Assembly: GCA_027488935.1 (NCBI GenBank)
Contig: JAIYAP010000026.1
Location: forward strand, 1 to 64,000
DNA from: Saprospiraceae bacterium
Lineage (GTDB): Bacteria; Bacteroidota; Bacteroidia; Chitinophagales; Saprospiraceae
Reading direction: 5' to 3'
Length of the DNA: 64,000 nt
Both the position numbers and the translations under genes were made by a program. The notes beneath the pieces are model-generated. The model searched no databases, was not told the origin of the DNA, and was given only the letters and a program-made list of their open reading frames with translations. Below are positions 35,921-44,314 of the stretch, piece by piece; within the stretch, counting starts at the first letter, position 1; the number at the start of each line of letters is the position of its first letter.

Positions 35921-36457
35921 TTATCTTTTGAAAAAGTGGCCGAAGGTGCCTTCAAATCCGAGCGAGTAGCCCAGGCTGATGGCGAGTGCTTGCAAGCCAA
36001 TGTCTGCCAGTTTGTGGCCCAATTTTTCTTTTTTGCCGTGTTTTACGAGCGGAATGGTTGCGCTGATTACAGCCGTTGCCAAAAATGCGTTGTGTGTGGT
36101 GGTGAGCACTTTGTGTGCTTTTGAGTAAGGCTGTGCGTTGGCAGGGGCGTCTTTCAGGGTGTTTGGTGCGGTCCAGAAGTTGCGGTTTGCATTTGGGAAG
36201 CGCTTGAAGAATACATCTTTTCTCCAAAGGATCGACTCGCGCAAGCCACCGGAAACACCCGAAGCGAAAGCCAAAGTTCCTGGCAGGATCGCCTGGCGAA
36301 TGCCGCGTTTCCAGTTGTATTTTACGTTGTTGTTGGTGTTTGTATTGTTGAGGTGCAGTTCAGCAGCGACTGGGCTGGATGCGTTTTGCAATTTTGCAGC
36401 GAACTGTGCGGTGAGCAACATTGGGAAGAAAACGAGGACGATTGCGAAGAATTTCAT
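35921..36457 (-). CDS. Small exported protein of unknown function
   Basis: A 178-residue protein with a signal peptide (MKFFAIVLVFFPMLLTAQ). The mature part has an Asn-rich stretch (NNTNTNNNVKYNWKRG) and two weak hydrophobic segments near residues 60-75 (ILPGTLAFASGVSGG) and 125-140 (NAFLATAVISATIPLV), with a further one near the C-terminus. It might be a small membrane-associated protein. No known domain was recognised. It is flanked by 55-bp direct repeats and followed by a strong hairpin. Confidence 0.7.
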   Translation of the reverse strand: MKFFAIVLVFFPMLLTAQFAAKLQNASSPVAAELHLNNTNTNNNVKYNWKRGIRQAILPGTLAFASGVSGGLRESILWRKDVFFKRFPNANRNFWTAPNTLKDAPANAQPYSKAHKVLTTTHNAFLATAVISATIPLVKHGKKEKLGHKLADIGLQALAISLGYSLGFEGTFGHFFKR

Positions 36458-36901
36458 GGTAACTTTTTTTTGATGTTGTAGCGTTTTGCGCTGTTTGATG
36501 ATACAAAGATGGGGCGGGGGAGTGCTGGAGCCGGGAGGCTTTCGTTTTTTGGTGGGGATTGGGCTGTATTTGGTAAAAATAGGCGCTTGCGCGCCTAGAA
36601 AAGGGTTCCACGGAGGTGCTTGGAGGGACGGAGTTACACAGAGAAAAAAGGCGGCACCCTCTTAACTCCGTGTAACTCCATACCTCCAAGCTTCTCCGTG
36701 TAACCCCTTTTCTCCGTCCCTCTAAGCTCCGTGTAACCCCTTTTTCTCCGAAATCCGGTCTTTTCTTCCGATTCATCTAAAATACGGATTCGGGCAGGGA
36801 ATCATTTATCGTTTTTGTAGGTTCTTGAAGGACAATGCCGATTTTTGTACCGATTTTTCCTTTAATCCCTGCTATGCTATGAAAACAACCTGCTCTGTCC
36901 T
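36458..36901. other. Intergenic region with nested inverted and direct repeats
   Basis: This 444-bp gap has no gene. It holds the second 55-bp direct repeat and a 15-bp inverted pair: CTTGGAGGGACGGAG at 36619-36633 faces CTCCGTCCCTCTAAG at 36712-36726 with one mismatch. Several TCCGTGTAAC units give the area a cluster of near repeats. It must also hold divergent promoters. Confidence 0.65.
36651..36705. repeat. 55-bp dispersed direct repeat, copy 2
   Basis: Second copy of the 35691-35745 repeat, with two mismatches (at the sixth and forty-first bases). Further TCCGTGTAACC units follow to about 36740. Confidence 0.9.
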
Positions 36902-39118
36902 ATGCGTCCTTTTTACTTGCTTGCCTGTTTTGTTTTATTTCATGTTCACCTGCCTGCACAAAATCGACAGGAAAATCAGGCGCAATTTCAGGTGCATATC
37001 ACCAAGGCTACTACGCCTGTCCAAATAGATGGTGTTTTGGATGATGCCGCTTGGCAAATCGCCGAACCCGCCCAAAATTTCTGGATAAAATGGCCGCGCG
37101 ACAATGAACACGCCGCCACCCGAACGGAAATGCGGCTAACCTATGACGCACATTTTCTGTACATCGCCGCAAGTTGTTTTGATAGTACACGGCAATACAT
37201 CATTCAAAATCTTAAACGCGACGTGGGATATTGGGATTCCGATGGCATCGCGGTGGTGCTCGACCCGGCCAATAAGGCTACCAATGGCTATTTTTTTGGG
37301 CTCACCCCTGCGGGTGCCCAAACAGAAGGACTGCTTTCAACGGGTGGGGAGGATAATTTTACCTGGGACAATCGTTGGTATGCCGAGGTGAAGCAAACCA
37401 ACGAAGGTTGGACGGCCGAATTCGCGATTCCGTTTCAAATTATCCGGTTTGGCGACGAAGCAGTGGCGTGGGGCATCAATTTTATTCGAAATGATGCCTC
37501 CAATGGTCAATGGCATACCTGGACGAAAATGCCGCTCCAGTTTGAAGGAACGGACCTTGGGTTTACGGGCCAACTCATCTGGGACGCCCCGCCCAAAAGA
37601 GAAAAAGGCAATTATAACTTTTCACCTTATGTTTCGACGGCAGTATCACGCGATTTAGAAGCCAAAGAAGATTATAAGGTAAAGCCGGGGTTGGGGGTGG
37701 ATGCCAAAATAGGGATTGGTACCGCGCTTAACCTCGATTTGACGATCAACCCTGATTTTTCTCAAATAGAAATTGACGAACAGGTGGTAAATCTCACCCG
37801 TTTTGATGTGCAATTACCCGAAAAACGCACCTTTTTTCTCGAAAGCGCTGATTTGTTTGGCAATTTCGGGATCGGGCCAATTCGTCCGTTTTTTTCCCGG
37901 CGGATTGGTTTGGACCCTGATGGGCGGCAAATTCCGATTCTGGGCGGTGTTCGGTTGACGGGTAATATCAATGCCAGCACCCGGATTGGGTTATTAAACA
38001 TGCAAACAGCCGCGCGCAACGGCAATTTATCGCAAAATTTTTCGGCCCTCACCTTCAATCGGCGTTTATTAACCAGAAGCTCGATCAATGGCTATTTCCT
38101 AAACAAACAATCTTTCAAAGGATCGGAGGTGCAAAAGGGGGAATTTGCGCGAAATGCAGGTTTGGAATTCAGTTTTACTTCCAATGATGGCAAATGGAAT
38201 TATTGGGCAACCACCCATGGATCCTTTAAACCAGGCATCAAGGGTAAAAATTTCTGGGGCAACTCGGGCGTGCAATACACCAGCCGCCGCTTCGACCTGT
38301 TGGTAGACTTCTTGCGCATGGGTGAAAATTATTACGCCGAGCAAGGTTTTGAGGCCCGCATCGAAAACTATGACGTGATTTCGGACAGTACCATTCGGAT
38401 TGGGTATAATTTTATCTATTCGGAAGGTAATCTGCGTTTTATGCCCCAAAACCGCGATCAATCACGGCTAAACCTGACAGAATTGGGATTTACTAATTTT
38501 TCAGTGCGCAATCCCAATGGCAGTTTGAACGAACAATACAATGCCCTGGAGTACCGGATATTTTTCAAAAATACCCAGAATATCATTTTTACGGTAGACC
38601 ATACCGAGGCACAAGTACCCGTTTCTTTTAAATTTGATGATTCCGGATTGGCGGAATGCCCTGCTTTACCTGCCGGCCATTATCAATACAGCACCATGGG
38701 ACTGAGTTGGAGCACCGATACGCGCAAACAATTATTAATGGAAACCAACCTGCTTGCGGGCGGATTTTACAATGGGAACCAGGTGAGCGCTTCCATTGGA
38801 TTGCGGTATCGCGTACAGCCCTGGGGGAATTTTGCCTTGCGTTTTCAATATAATTTGCTGGATTTCCCAGACCCTTACTGCGATTTAGAATTTTTCAATA
38901 TTACCCCCCGTATTGAAATTTTTATCAACCGAAACTTGAACTGGACCACTTTTGTACAGTACAATACCCAGGCGGATAACTTCAACATCAACAGTCGGTT
39001 ACAATGGCGGTACCGACCCATGAGCGATTTGTTTGTGGTGTTTACCGACAATTATGCCGTGAAAATATGGGGTGCAAAAAACCGGGCTTTTGTGATCAAG
39101 TGGAATTATTGGCTTTGA
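36902..39118 (+). CDS. CBM9-like/DUF5916 outer membrane protein
   Basis: A 738-residue exported protein. It has a signal peptide (MRPFYLLACFVLFHVHLPAQ), then a carbohydrate-binding family 9-like domain (about 35-225, IDGVLDDAAWQIAEP... AEFAIPF), and a long C-terminal DUF5916 domain (about 235-738) rich in alternating aromatic/hydrophobic strands ending WNYWL, as in outer membrane beta-barrels. Conserved DUF5916 features such as LTINPDFSQIEIDEQ and FFLESADLF are present. The family occurs widely in Bacteroidota; the substrate is unknown. hemL follows after a short gap on the same strand but has its own promoter box. Confidence 0.9.
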   Translation: MRPFYLLACFVLFHVHLPAQNRQENQAQFQVHITKATTPVQIDGVLDDAAWQIAEPAQNFWIKWPRDNEHAATRTEMRLTYDAHFLYIAASCFDSTRQYIIQNLKRDVGYWDSDGIAVVLDPANKATNGYFFGLTPAGAQTEGLLSTGGEDNFTWDNRWYAEVKQTNEGWTAEFAIPFQIIRFGDEAVAWGINFIRNDASNGQWHTWTKMPLQFEGTDLGFTGQLIWDAPPKREKGNYNFSPYVSTAVSRDLEAKEDYKVKPGLGVDAKIGIGTALNLDLTINPDFSQIEIDEQVVNLTRFDVQLPEKRTFFLESADLFGNFGIGPIRPFFSRRIGLDPDGRQIPILGGVRLTGNINASTRIGLLNMQTAARNGNLSQNFSALTFNRRLLTRSSINGYFLNKQSFKGSEVQKGEFARNAGLEFSFTSNDGKWNYWATTHGSFKPGIKGKNFWGNSGVQYTSRRFDLLVDFLRMGENYYAEQGFEARIENYDVISDSTIRIGYNFIYSEGNLRFMPQNRDQSRLNLTELGFTNFSVRNPNGSLNEQYNALEYRIFFKNTQNIIFTVDHTEAQVPVSFKFDDSGLAECPALPAGHYQYSTMGLSWSTDTRKQLLMETNLLAGGFYNGNQVSASIGLRYRVQPWGNFALRFQYNLLDFPDPYCDLEFFNITPRIEIFINRNLNWTTFVQYNTQADNFNINSRLQWRYRPMSDLFVVFTDNYAVKIWGAKNRAFVIKWNYWL

Positions 39119-39158
39119 ATATGACAAGATTGTGAAAGCCGGATGTTGTATCCACGCT

Positions 39159-39166
39159 TACCTTTG
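39159..39166 (+). promoter_or_regulatory. -7 box directly upstream of hemL
   Basis: TACCTTTG followed by CGGCATG matches the TANNTTTGC pattern and ends 4 bp before the first ATG (39171). The transcript would be almost leaderless, or translation starts at the next ATG (39180). No ideal -33 TTG was found. Confidence 0.5.
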
Positions 39167-39170
39167 CGGC

Positions 39171-40493
39171 ATGACAAAGATGAATTATCCGACACCTGCT
39201 ACGTTTACGCGTGCGACGAGTGCGCTTATGTTTGAAGAAGCCAAACAATATTTTCCCGGCGGCGTACACAGTCCCGTGCGGGCTTTCCGGAGTGTACAAG
39301 GTCCGCCTGTATTTTTTGAAGAAGGGTCGGGTAGTCATATTCGGGATGTAGACGGACAAGCATATATCGATTTTTGTTGTTCGTGGGGCCCTTTGATTTT
39401 GGGTCATTGTCCGCCTGCCGTTTTAGAACGGGTGCAACAAACCATCGTCAAAGGCATGTCATTTGGCACCCCAACCCCGCACGACTTGCTGATTGGCAAA
39501 TTGATGCTTGAAAATCACCGCTATATAGAAATGGTGCGTTTTGTGAGCAGCGGCACCGAGGCGGTGATGAGTGCTTTGCGTTTGGCGCGCGGTGTGACGG
39601 GCAAGAGCAAAGTGATCAAATTTGAGGGCTGTTACCACGGGCACGTGGATGCTTTGCTGGTAAAAGCCGGATCGGGTTTGGTAACCTTTGGTATTTCCAC
39701 TTCGGCGGGTATACCGGAAGCCTTTGCCAAAGAAACCATTGTGGTCCCTTTGGCCGATGCGGAAGCACTGGAGTTGGCTTTAAAACAACATGCCGGGGAT
39801 GTTGCTTGTGTAATCGTAGAACCCATTCCGGCCAACAATGGCTTATTGCTCCAGGATCGGGCTTATTTGCAAAAAATGCGCGATCTATGCACAGAACATG
39901 GGGTATTGCTCATTTTTGATGAGGTTATTTCCGGATTTCGGGTAGGATTTGAAGGCGCCGCGGGACTCTACGACATACAACCCGACATTATAACTTTTGG
40001 TAAAATCATTGGCGGCGGCATGCCCGTAGGCGCTTATGCCGCTTCTCGCACCATCATGGAGCATATTGCGCCGATGGGTCCAGTCTATCAGGCAGGTACC
40101 CTGAGTGCAAATCCGGTCGCGATGGCTGCCGGGTACGCCACCTTATTGGAATTATTAAAACCAGGTTTTTACGAAGGATTGGAGCAAAAAACGGCCTGGT
40201 TTACCGCAACCCTGGAAAAATACTGCCAAGAAAAGGGTTATGCCTTGCGATTCCCACACGTAGGATCTATTTTTTGGCCTACTTTCAGCGAAAGCCGCAT
40301 CCAGCGTGCCGACGAAATAGACGGAAAAGGCATGGATTTATTTAAAATCATGCACCTCGAATGCCTCAAACGTGGGGTGTATTTCGGACCCTCTGGTTAT
40401 GAGGTCGGCTTTATTTCATCCGCGCATACCCAGGAAGATCTGGACTATGCCATCGCAATGATCAAAGAAAGCATAGATGTAGTTTTTAGTTAG
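39171..40493 (+). CDS. hemL: Glutamate-1-semialdehyde 2,1-aminomutase
   Basis: A 440-residue PLP enzyme that converts glutamate-1-semialdehyde to 5-aminolevulinate in the C5 haem pathway. Family motifs include FPGGVHSPVRAF near the N-terminus, SSGTEAVMSALRLARG, IFDEVISGFRVG, and the PLP lysine near residue 278 in TFGKIIGGGMPVG. Length is normal. The start at 39171 is preferred to the GTG at 39132, which lies upstream of the -7 box; 39180 (MNYPTP) is also possible. No other haem genes are in the window. It converges with the ferredoxin gene across a hairpin-forming repeat. Confidence 0.96.
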   Translation: MTKMNYPTPATFTRATSALMFEEAKQYFPGGVHSPVRAFRSVQGPPVFFEEGSGSHIRDVDGQAYIDFCCSWGPLILGHCPPAVLERVQQTIVKGMSFGTPTPHDLLIGKLMLENHRYIEMVRFVSSGTEAVMSALRLARGVTGKSKVIKFEGCYHGHVDALLVKAGSGLVTFGISTSAGIPEAFAKETIVVPLADAEALELALKQHAGDVACVIVEPIPANNGLLLQDRAYLQKMRDLCTEHGVLLIFDEVISGFRVGFEGAAGLYDIQPDIITFGKIIGGGMPVGAYAASRTIMEHIAPMGPVYQAGTLSANPVAMAAGYATLLELLKPGFYEGLEQKTAWFTATLEKYCQEKGYALRFPHVGSIFWPTFSESRIQRADEIDGKGMDLFKIMHLECLKRGVYFGPSGYEVGFISSAHTQEDLDYAIAMIKESIDVVFS

Positions 40494-40571
40494 TTGTTAG
40501 TTTTTAGTTGTTAGTTTGGACAACGTTCCATCAAAGTAACTAACAACTAACAACTAACAACTTACAACTAA
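40488..40571. terminator. Repetitive hairpin between hemL and the ferredoxin gene
   Basis: TTAGTTGTTAGTT (40504-40516) and its exact complement AACTAACAACTAA (40538-40550) form a 13-bp stem with a 21-nt loop. More copies of TTAGTTGT on the left and ACAACTAA on the right permit alternative pairings. The left arms begin inside the hemL stop region and the right arms end at the ferredoxin gene's 3' end. It probably acts as a bidirectional terminator. Confidence 0.65.
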
Positions 40572-40915
40572 AGATGTAGTTTGGCTTTTCGATCCAGCAG
40601 TATTTCTTTGGTTTCAACCCGATCAGGGTCGGGCACACAACAATCTACCGGACAAACAGCGGCGCATTGGGGTTCTTCGTGAAAGCCCACGCATTCCGTG
40701 CATTTATCGGGTACAATATAGTAGTACTCGTTAGAGATGGGGGCGAGTTTTTGGGCAGCATCTACGGTTGAACCATCTTCAATCGTGTATGCTCCTTTTA
40801 CAGTATTTCCATCAGAAATAGCCCATTGCACGCCACCTTCGTATATTGCATTATTAGGGCATTCCGGTTCGCATGCGCCACAGTTAATGCATTCATCTGT
40901 TATTATGATCGCCAT
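40568..40915 (-). CDS. 2x[4Fe-4S] ferredoxin
   Basis: A 115-residue electron carrier. The N-terminal cluster motif is [12 protein letters not shown] (residues 9-20). The second is [22 protein letters not shown] (about 74-95), with the longer spacing found in Alvin-type and related bacterial ferredoxins. An insert of about 45 residues separates the clusters. The ATG at 40915 ([12 protein letters not shown]) is chosen; the longer frame to 40948 would start within the promoter box. The gene lies 45 bp after the OmpA-SPOR gene on the same strand. Confidence 0.94.
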   Translation of the reverse strand: MAIIITDECINCGACEPECPNNAIYEGGVQWAISDGNTVKGAYTIEDGSTVDAAQKLAPISNEYYYIVPDKCTECVGFHEEPQCAAVCPVDCCVPDPDRVETKEILLDRKAKLHL

Positions 40916-40945
40916 AGTACCTTTGTCGTTTTTGAAAATTGACTG

Positions 40946-40953
40946 CAAAGGTA
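40946..40953 (-). promoter_or_regulatory. -7 box of the ferredoxin gene
   Basis: On the minus strand the sequence reads TACCTTTG then CAG, matching TANNTTTG. It lies 30 bp upstream of the ATG at 40915, giving a leader of about 25 nt. It supports the shorter start and independent transcription. Confidence 0.55.
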
Positions 40954-40960
40954 CAAAGGA

Positions 40961-43252
40961 CTATTGTACCGCCCGGATGAAGCTGTCAAAATTTTCTGAC
41001 TCAAGTTTTTTCTCCAGCACTTGTGCCTCTTTTCTGCTTTTAAATTTGCCTACTGAAACGGAAAAGAACGTAGAACCAGGGAATTGGGTCACATTGGCAT
41101 CACCGAAGCCCATGTTTCTTAGATTTTTCATGTGGTTATTGGCGCGTTCTTGCATTAAAAATGAGCCAGAAATCACATAATAGGTATCTTTTTCTGCGGG
41201 TGTTACCTTCACCTTTGTGTTCCCAGAGGTTTTTTGTGGGGTAGGGTTTCCATTGTAACCGTCTACATACACCATAGATCCGCCTGCGGAGTTGTTGGGA
41301 ACCCGTACTTCTGTGCGGCGGTTGCGGGCATGTTCCTGGTCGGAGCAAGGCACACCGTCTACACATTTATTGCGGGGTTCTTTTTCTCCATAACCCACGG
41401 GGGTAAGTCGGTTACGGGCAATTCCTTTCATCACCATGTATTCAACCACGCCATTTGCGCGGCGTTGGCTCAATTCGAGGTTGTATTTGCTGTTGCCACG
41501 GCAATCCGTATGACTGGCCAATTCGACGACAATGCCGGGTTGTTGTTTCATCAGGGCAATGAGCAAATCGAGGTCCTTCCTTGCATCCGGGCGCAGGGTA
41601 GCGTCATTGAAATTATAGTAAATATTGGGCAGTTCAATTTTTGCACCGGGTAATAAAGGTGCCAGCGAAATGTTCTGCGTCAGCGCTTGACCTGGTTTTA
41701 CGCCATGCGTGTCTACTTCGGTAGAGCCGATTAAGCGACCACCTTGATAGAAATCAACCTTATATTTGGTATTTGCATCGAGGTAATGGTCCACCATACC
41801 ATTTGAATTGGCTACAAGCGTGTCTTGTTTTCCAGTTTTTGGATGGGTCACTACCACCACAGCACCCGCGAGCGGCGCATTGGTCAGGTAATTGAAGAGG
41901 GTAGGGTTCCATTGAACTTTACCAGAATTACCGGGTCCATAAGGTTTTTCAAGTTGGGCGGCTACCTCATTCCCGGTTTTGGAGATTTGCAAACGAATTT
42001 GTTTGGTTTGGTAATTTGGGTGGGTTATGATGATCACATAATTACCGGGCTTGATTTCGGTAGAAAAACGGCCTTTGCTATCTGTTTCGCCATTGATTCC
42101 TTTATCGGGTGACATTACCTTCATTTCGTCATGACCATCAATGTTTTGCAGGATAATCAAATTTCCTGCTTCATCTCGGCCAATCACGTTGTTCACATCA
42201 TAATTGAGCACCTGCACCTGGGCCATGCCAATAGGGGCACTGTTGGATTTGTCGGTGACGACTACTTTAAGATCCAGGATGCGATCGGGCGTACGGTTGT
42301 TTTGCAGCAGGTATGCATCCAGGTTTCCGCCTTCCGTATGGAGGCTGAAAATATCATCGCCGCCTTTACCTGATAAACCGTTTGAATTGAAATAGCCATT
42401 AATTTTATTCAAATCGACAATCAATCCGAAGTCATCACCGGCACTGTTAAAGGGCGCACCTAAGTTGACGGGCTTGGTCCACAAATTGCCTTCTGGTACT
42501 GCAAAATACAAATCGAATCCACCCGCGCCATCTGGCAAGCCATCGGAAGCAAAATACAACGTGTTGTCGGCATGAATAAACGGAAATGCTTCACGGCCGG
42601 GTGAATTAAGTTCAGCACCAAGGTTGACAGGTTCGCTCCACGATTCACCAACTTTATAGGAAACGTAAATATCCGTGCTACCTAAACCGCCGGGACGATT
42701 GGATGCAAAAAACAATTTATCGCCGTCTATGCTGATCGCCGGGTGAAAATCGTCAAATTCATTGTTGTTGAAAGGCAATGGTTCGGGAGGTCCCCAAACA
42801 CCACCAACCTTTTTAGAGAAGTACAGTCTTGTTTTTTGTACTTTATCTTTTGCAAACTGATCTTTTCCATTAATCACAGCATTGCTGGAAAAATAGATCG
42901 TTTCGGCGGTGCGGTCGAAACAAACTGGTCCTTCATGGTTGCGAGAAGACAGTTCTTTGGAGAAAGGCTCTGGTGCAGCCAACATCCCGTCCTCGCCACG
43001 TTTTGCCTTGAGGACCGACATCATCATTTTTTGTTTTTCATCTACATTTTGCTTTTTAAGCACTTGTTCGTTCGTTGAAATAAACAAAATGCCGTCTTCA
43101 TAAAAGGTAGGACTGAATTCGAGTGCATCGGTATTAATAGCTTCCTCATTCTTAGCCACCACAGTAATGGGTTGGGTGGTTGATTGGGCGTGCAAGAAGT
43201 GGCTCAGGCAGCAAAACAAGCCTAAGAACAGTGAATATTTATGGGCGATCAT
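40961..43252 (-). CDS. PorE-like OmpA-family protein with beta-propeller and SPOR domain
   Basis: A 763-residue envelope protein. After a signal peptide (ending FLHAQ) come PD40/WD40-like propeller repeats (about 40-310, e.g. FHPAISIDGDKLFFASNRPGG), one or two carboxypeptidase-regulatory-like domains (about 325-430 and 445-525), an OmpA-C peptidoglycan-binding domain (about 545-660, ASHTDCRGNSKYNLELSQRRA), and a C-terminal SPOR domain (about 692-763, YYVISGSFL). The layout resembles PorE of the T9SS, minus its TPR and plus SPOR. It lies 32 bp after the PorP/SprF gene, so a role in anchoring that exporter to peptidoglycan is likely. No lipobox cysteine is evident at the signal cleavage site. 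Confidence 0.9.
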   Translation of the reverse strand: MIAHKYSLFLGLFCCLSHFLHAQSTTQPITVVAKNEEAINTDALEFSPTFYEDGILFISTNEQVLKKQNVDEKQKMMMSVLKAKRGEDGMLAAPEPFSKELSSRNHEGPVCFDRTAETIYFSSNAVINGKDQFAKDKVQKTRLYFSKKVGGVWGPPEPLPFNNNEFDDFHPAISIDGDKLFFASNRPGGLGSTDIYVSYKVGESWSEPVNLGAELNSPGREAFPFIHADNTLYFASDGLPDGAGGFDLYFAVPEGNLWTKPVNLGAPFNSAGDDFGLIVDLNKINGYFNSNGLSGKGGDDIFSLHTEGGNLDAYLLQNNRTPDRILDLKVVVTDKSNSAPIGMAQVQVLNYDVNNVIGRDEAGNLIILQNIDGHDEMKVMSPDKGINGETDSKGRFSTEIKPGNYVIIITHPNYQTKQIRLQISKTGNEVAAQLEKPYGPGNSGKVQWNPTLFNYLTNAPLAGAVVVVTHPKTGKQDTLVANSNGMVDHYLDANTKYKVDFYQGGRLIGSTEVDTHGVKPGQALTQNISLAPLLPGAKIELPNIYYNFNDATLRPDARKDLDLLIALMKQQPGIVVELASHTDCRGNSKYNLELSQRRANGVVEYMVMKGIARNRLTPVGYGEKEPRNKCVDGVPCSDQEHARNRRTEVRVPNNSAGGSMVYVDGYNGNPTPQKTSGNTKVKVTPAEKDTYYVISGSFLMQERANNHMKNLRNMGFGDANVTQFPGSTFFSVSVGKFKSRKEAQVLEKKLESENFDSFIRAVQ

Positions 43253-43284
43253 GTGTTCCCCTGTGTTTGATTAAGGATGTACAA

Positions 43285-44253
43285 TTACATGAAGAAACGA
43301 GGATTCGTCATGTTTTTCTTCTTATTATTCTTTCCGCTCGACGATTTCTTTAAATCGGCTTGCAGCATAATTTCAACTGAACCGGAGCTGTAGTCTTTTA
43401 TTTTGCTCAAGGTAAAGTCATAAGCAGCGCCAAACCCGAGTTGATCGCTTATTTGCCAGAACACCAATAAATCGAGCGATTCTCCGGCCCTGTCGCCACC
43501 CAGGCGATAAGAAAGACCTGCTGTAACTTTTTTACGGATATCCAGGTTGAGGTTCAAATCGGCATCAAATGGTGCATTTTTTACATATTTTAGCAACAAA
43601 GCAGGCATCAGGTTGATATCGTCGCTGATGGGCAAAATAGCGCCTGCTGTTGCATAATAGTGGCGGTATTCTTTTCCTTGCAACACAGCATCCGGGTTGC
43701 GGCCGATGGTATTGGTATAGATATGTGGTACCGAAACGCCAAAGTAAAACTGTTGCATAATCGTACCATATACACCAGCTCCCACATTCCCAGATGCATC
43801 TCTTACAAACTCCGTACCACCAATGGATGGATCGGCAATCTGTTGCGGATCGAGGGACGCTTTTGCAAAATCGAATCCTCGGGAGCGGATAGAACCCATA
43901 ATCCCCAGGCGCAGGGAAAGGTTGTCGGTTTTCGCCAATTCATAAGAATAGGCCAAGGCACCGTAAATATTGCGTTGCAAACCAATTGACTCTTGAGAAA
44001 GGGTCACACCAACTCCAACCTTTTGGGAAAGAAAGGGTGAATTGAAACTCAGGAGGGTAGATTGTGGGGCACCATCAAATCCAATCCATTGGTTGCGATA
44101 AATACCCGTGAGGGATGGAACGCCGCGCGCGCCAGCATAACCAGGATTTATAAGCAGTTTATTGTACATAAACTGGGTATAATGGTGTTCTTGTTGGGCA
44201 TTTGCCTGCCAAAATGCAGCCAATAACGCTATGGTAAAAATTACTTTTTTCAT
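43285..44253 (-). CDS. PorP/SprF-family T9SS outer membrane protein
   Basis: A 322-residue protein with signal peptide (MKKVIFTIALLAAFWQANAQ) and family hallmarks: QEHHYTQFMYNKLLINPGYAGA near the mature N-terminus and GIYRNQWIGFDGAPQ. A beta-rich region continues to about 300. The start at 44253 is chosen over an upstream GTG-like frame to 44289. PorP/SprF proteins are outer membrane barrels that interact with the PorK/N/M complex or enable secretion of adjacent type B substrates, as SprF does for SprB. Its neighbours fit: a type B adhesin gene upstream and an OmpA-type gene downstream on the same strand. A charged tail (SSGKNNKKKNMTNPRFFM) ends the protein. Confidence 0.94.
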   Translation of the reverse strand: MKKVIFTIALLAAFWQANAQQEHHYTQFMYNKLLINPGYAGARGVPSLTGIYRNQWIGFDGAPQSTLLSFNSPFLSQKVGVGVTLSQESIGLQRNIYGALAYSYELAKTDNLSLRLGIMGSIRSRGFDFAKASLDPQQIADPSIGGTEFVRDASGNVGAGVYGTIMQQFYFGVSVPHIYTNTIGRNPDAVLQGKEYRHYYATAGAILPISDDINLMPALLLKYVKNAPFDADLNLNLDIRKKVTAGLSYRLGGDRAGESLDLLVFWQISDQLGFGAAYDFTLSKIKDYSSGSVEIMLQADLKKSSSGKNNKKKNMTNPRFFM

Positions 44254-44314
44254 AGTTTGTATTTTGGTAAAAGCACCGCCCCTGTTCACGCAGTTGCGGT
44301 GCTTTCAGGGTTGA

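Noticed and set aside
36825-37028. 67-codon open frame ahead of the CBM9/DUF5916 gene
   Set aside because: It overlaps the signal peptide of the real gene in another frame and has no domain of its own.
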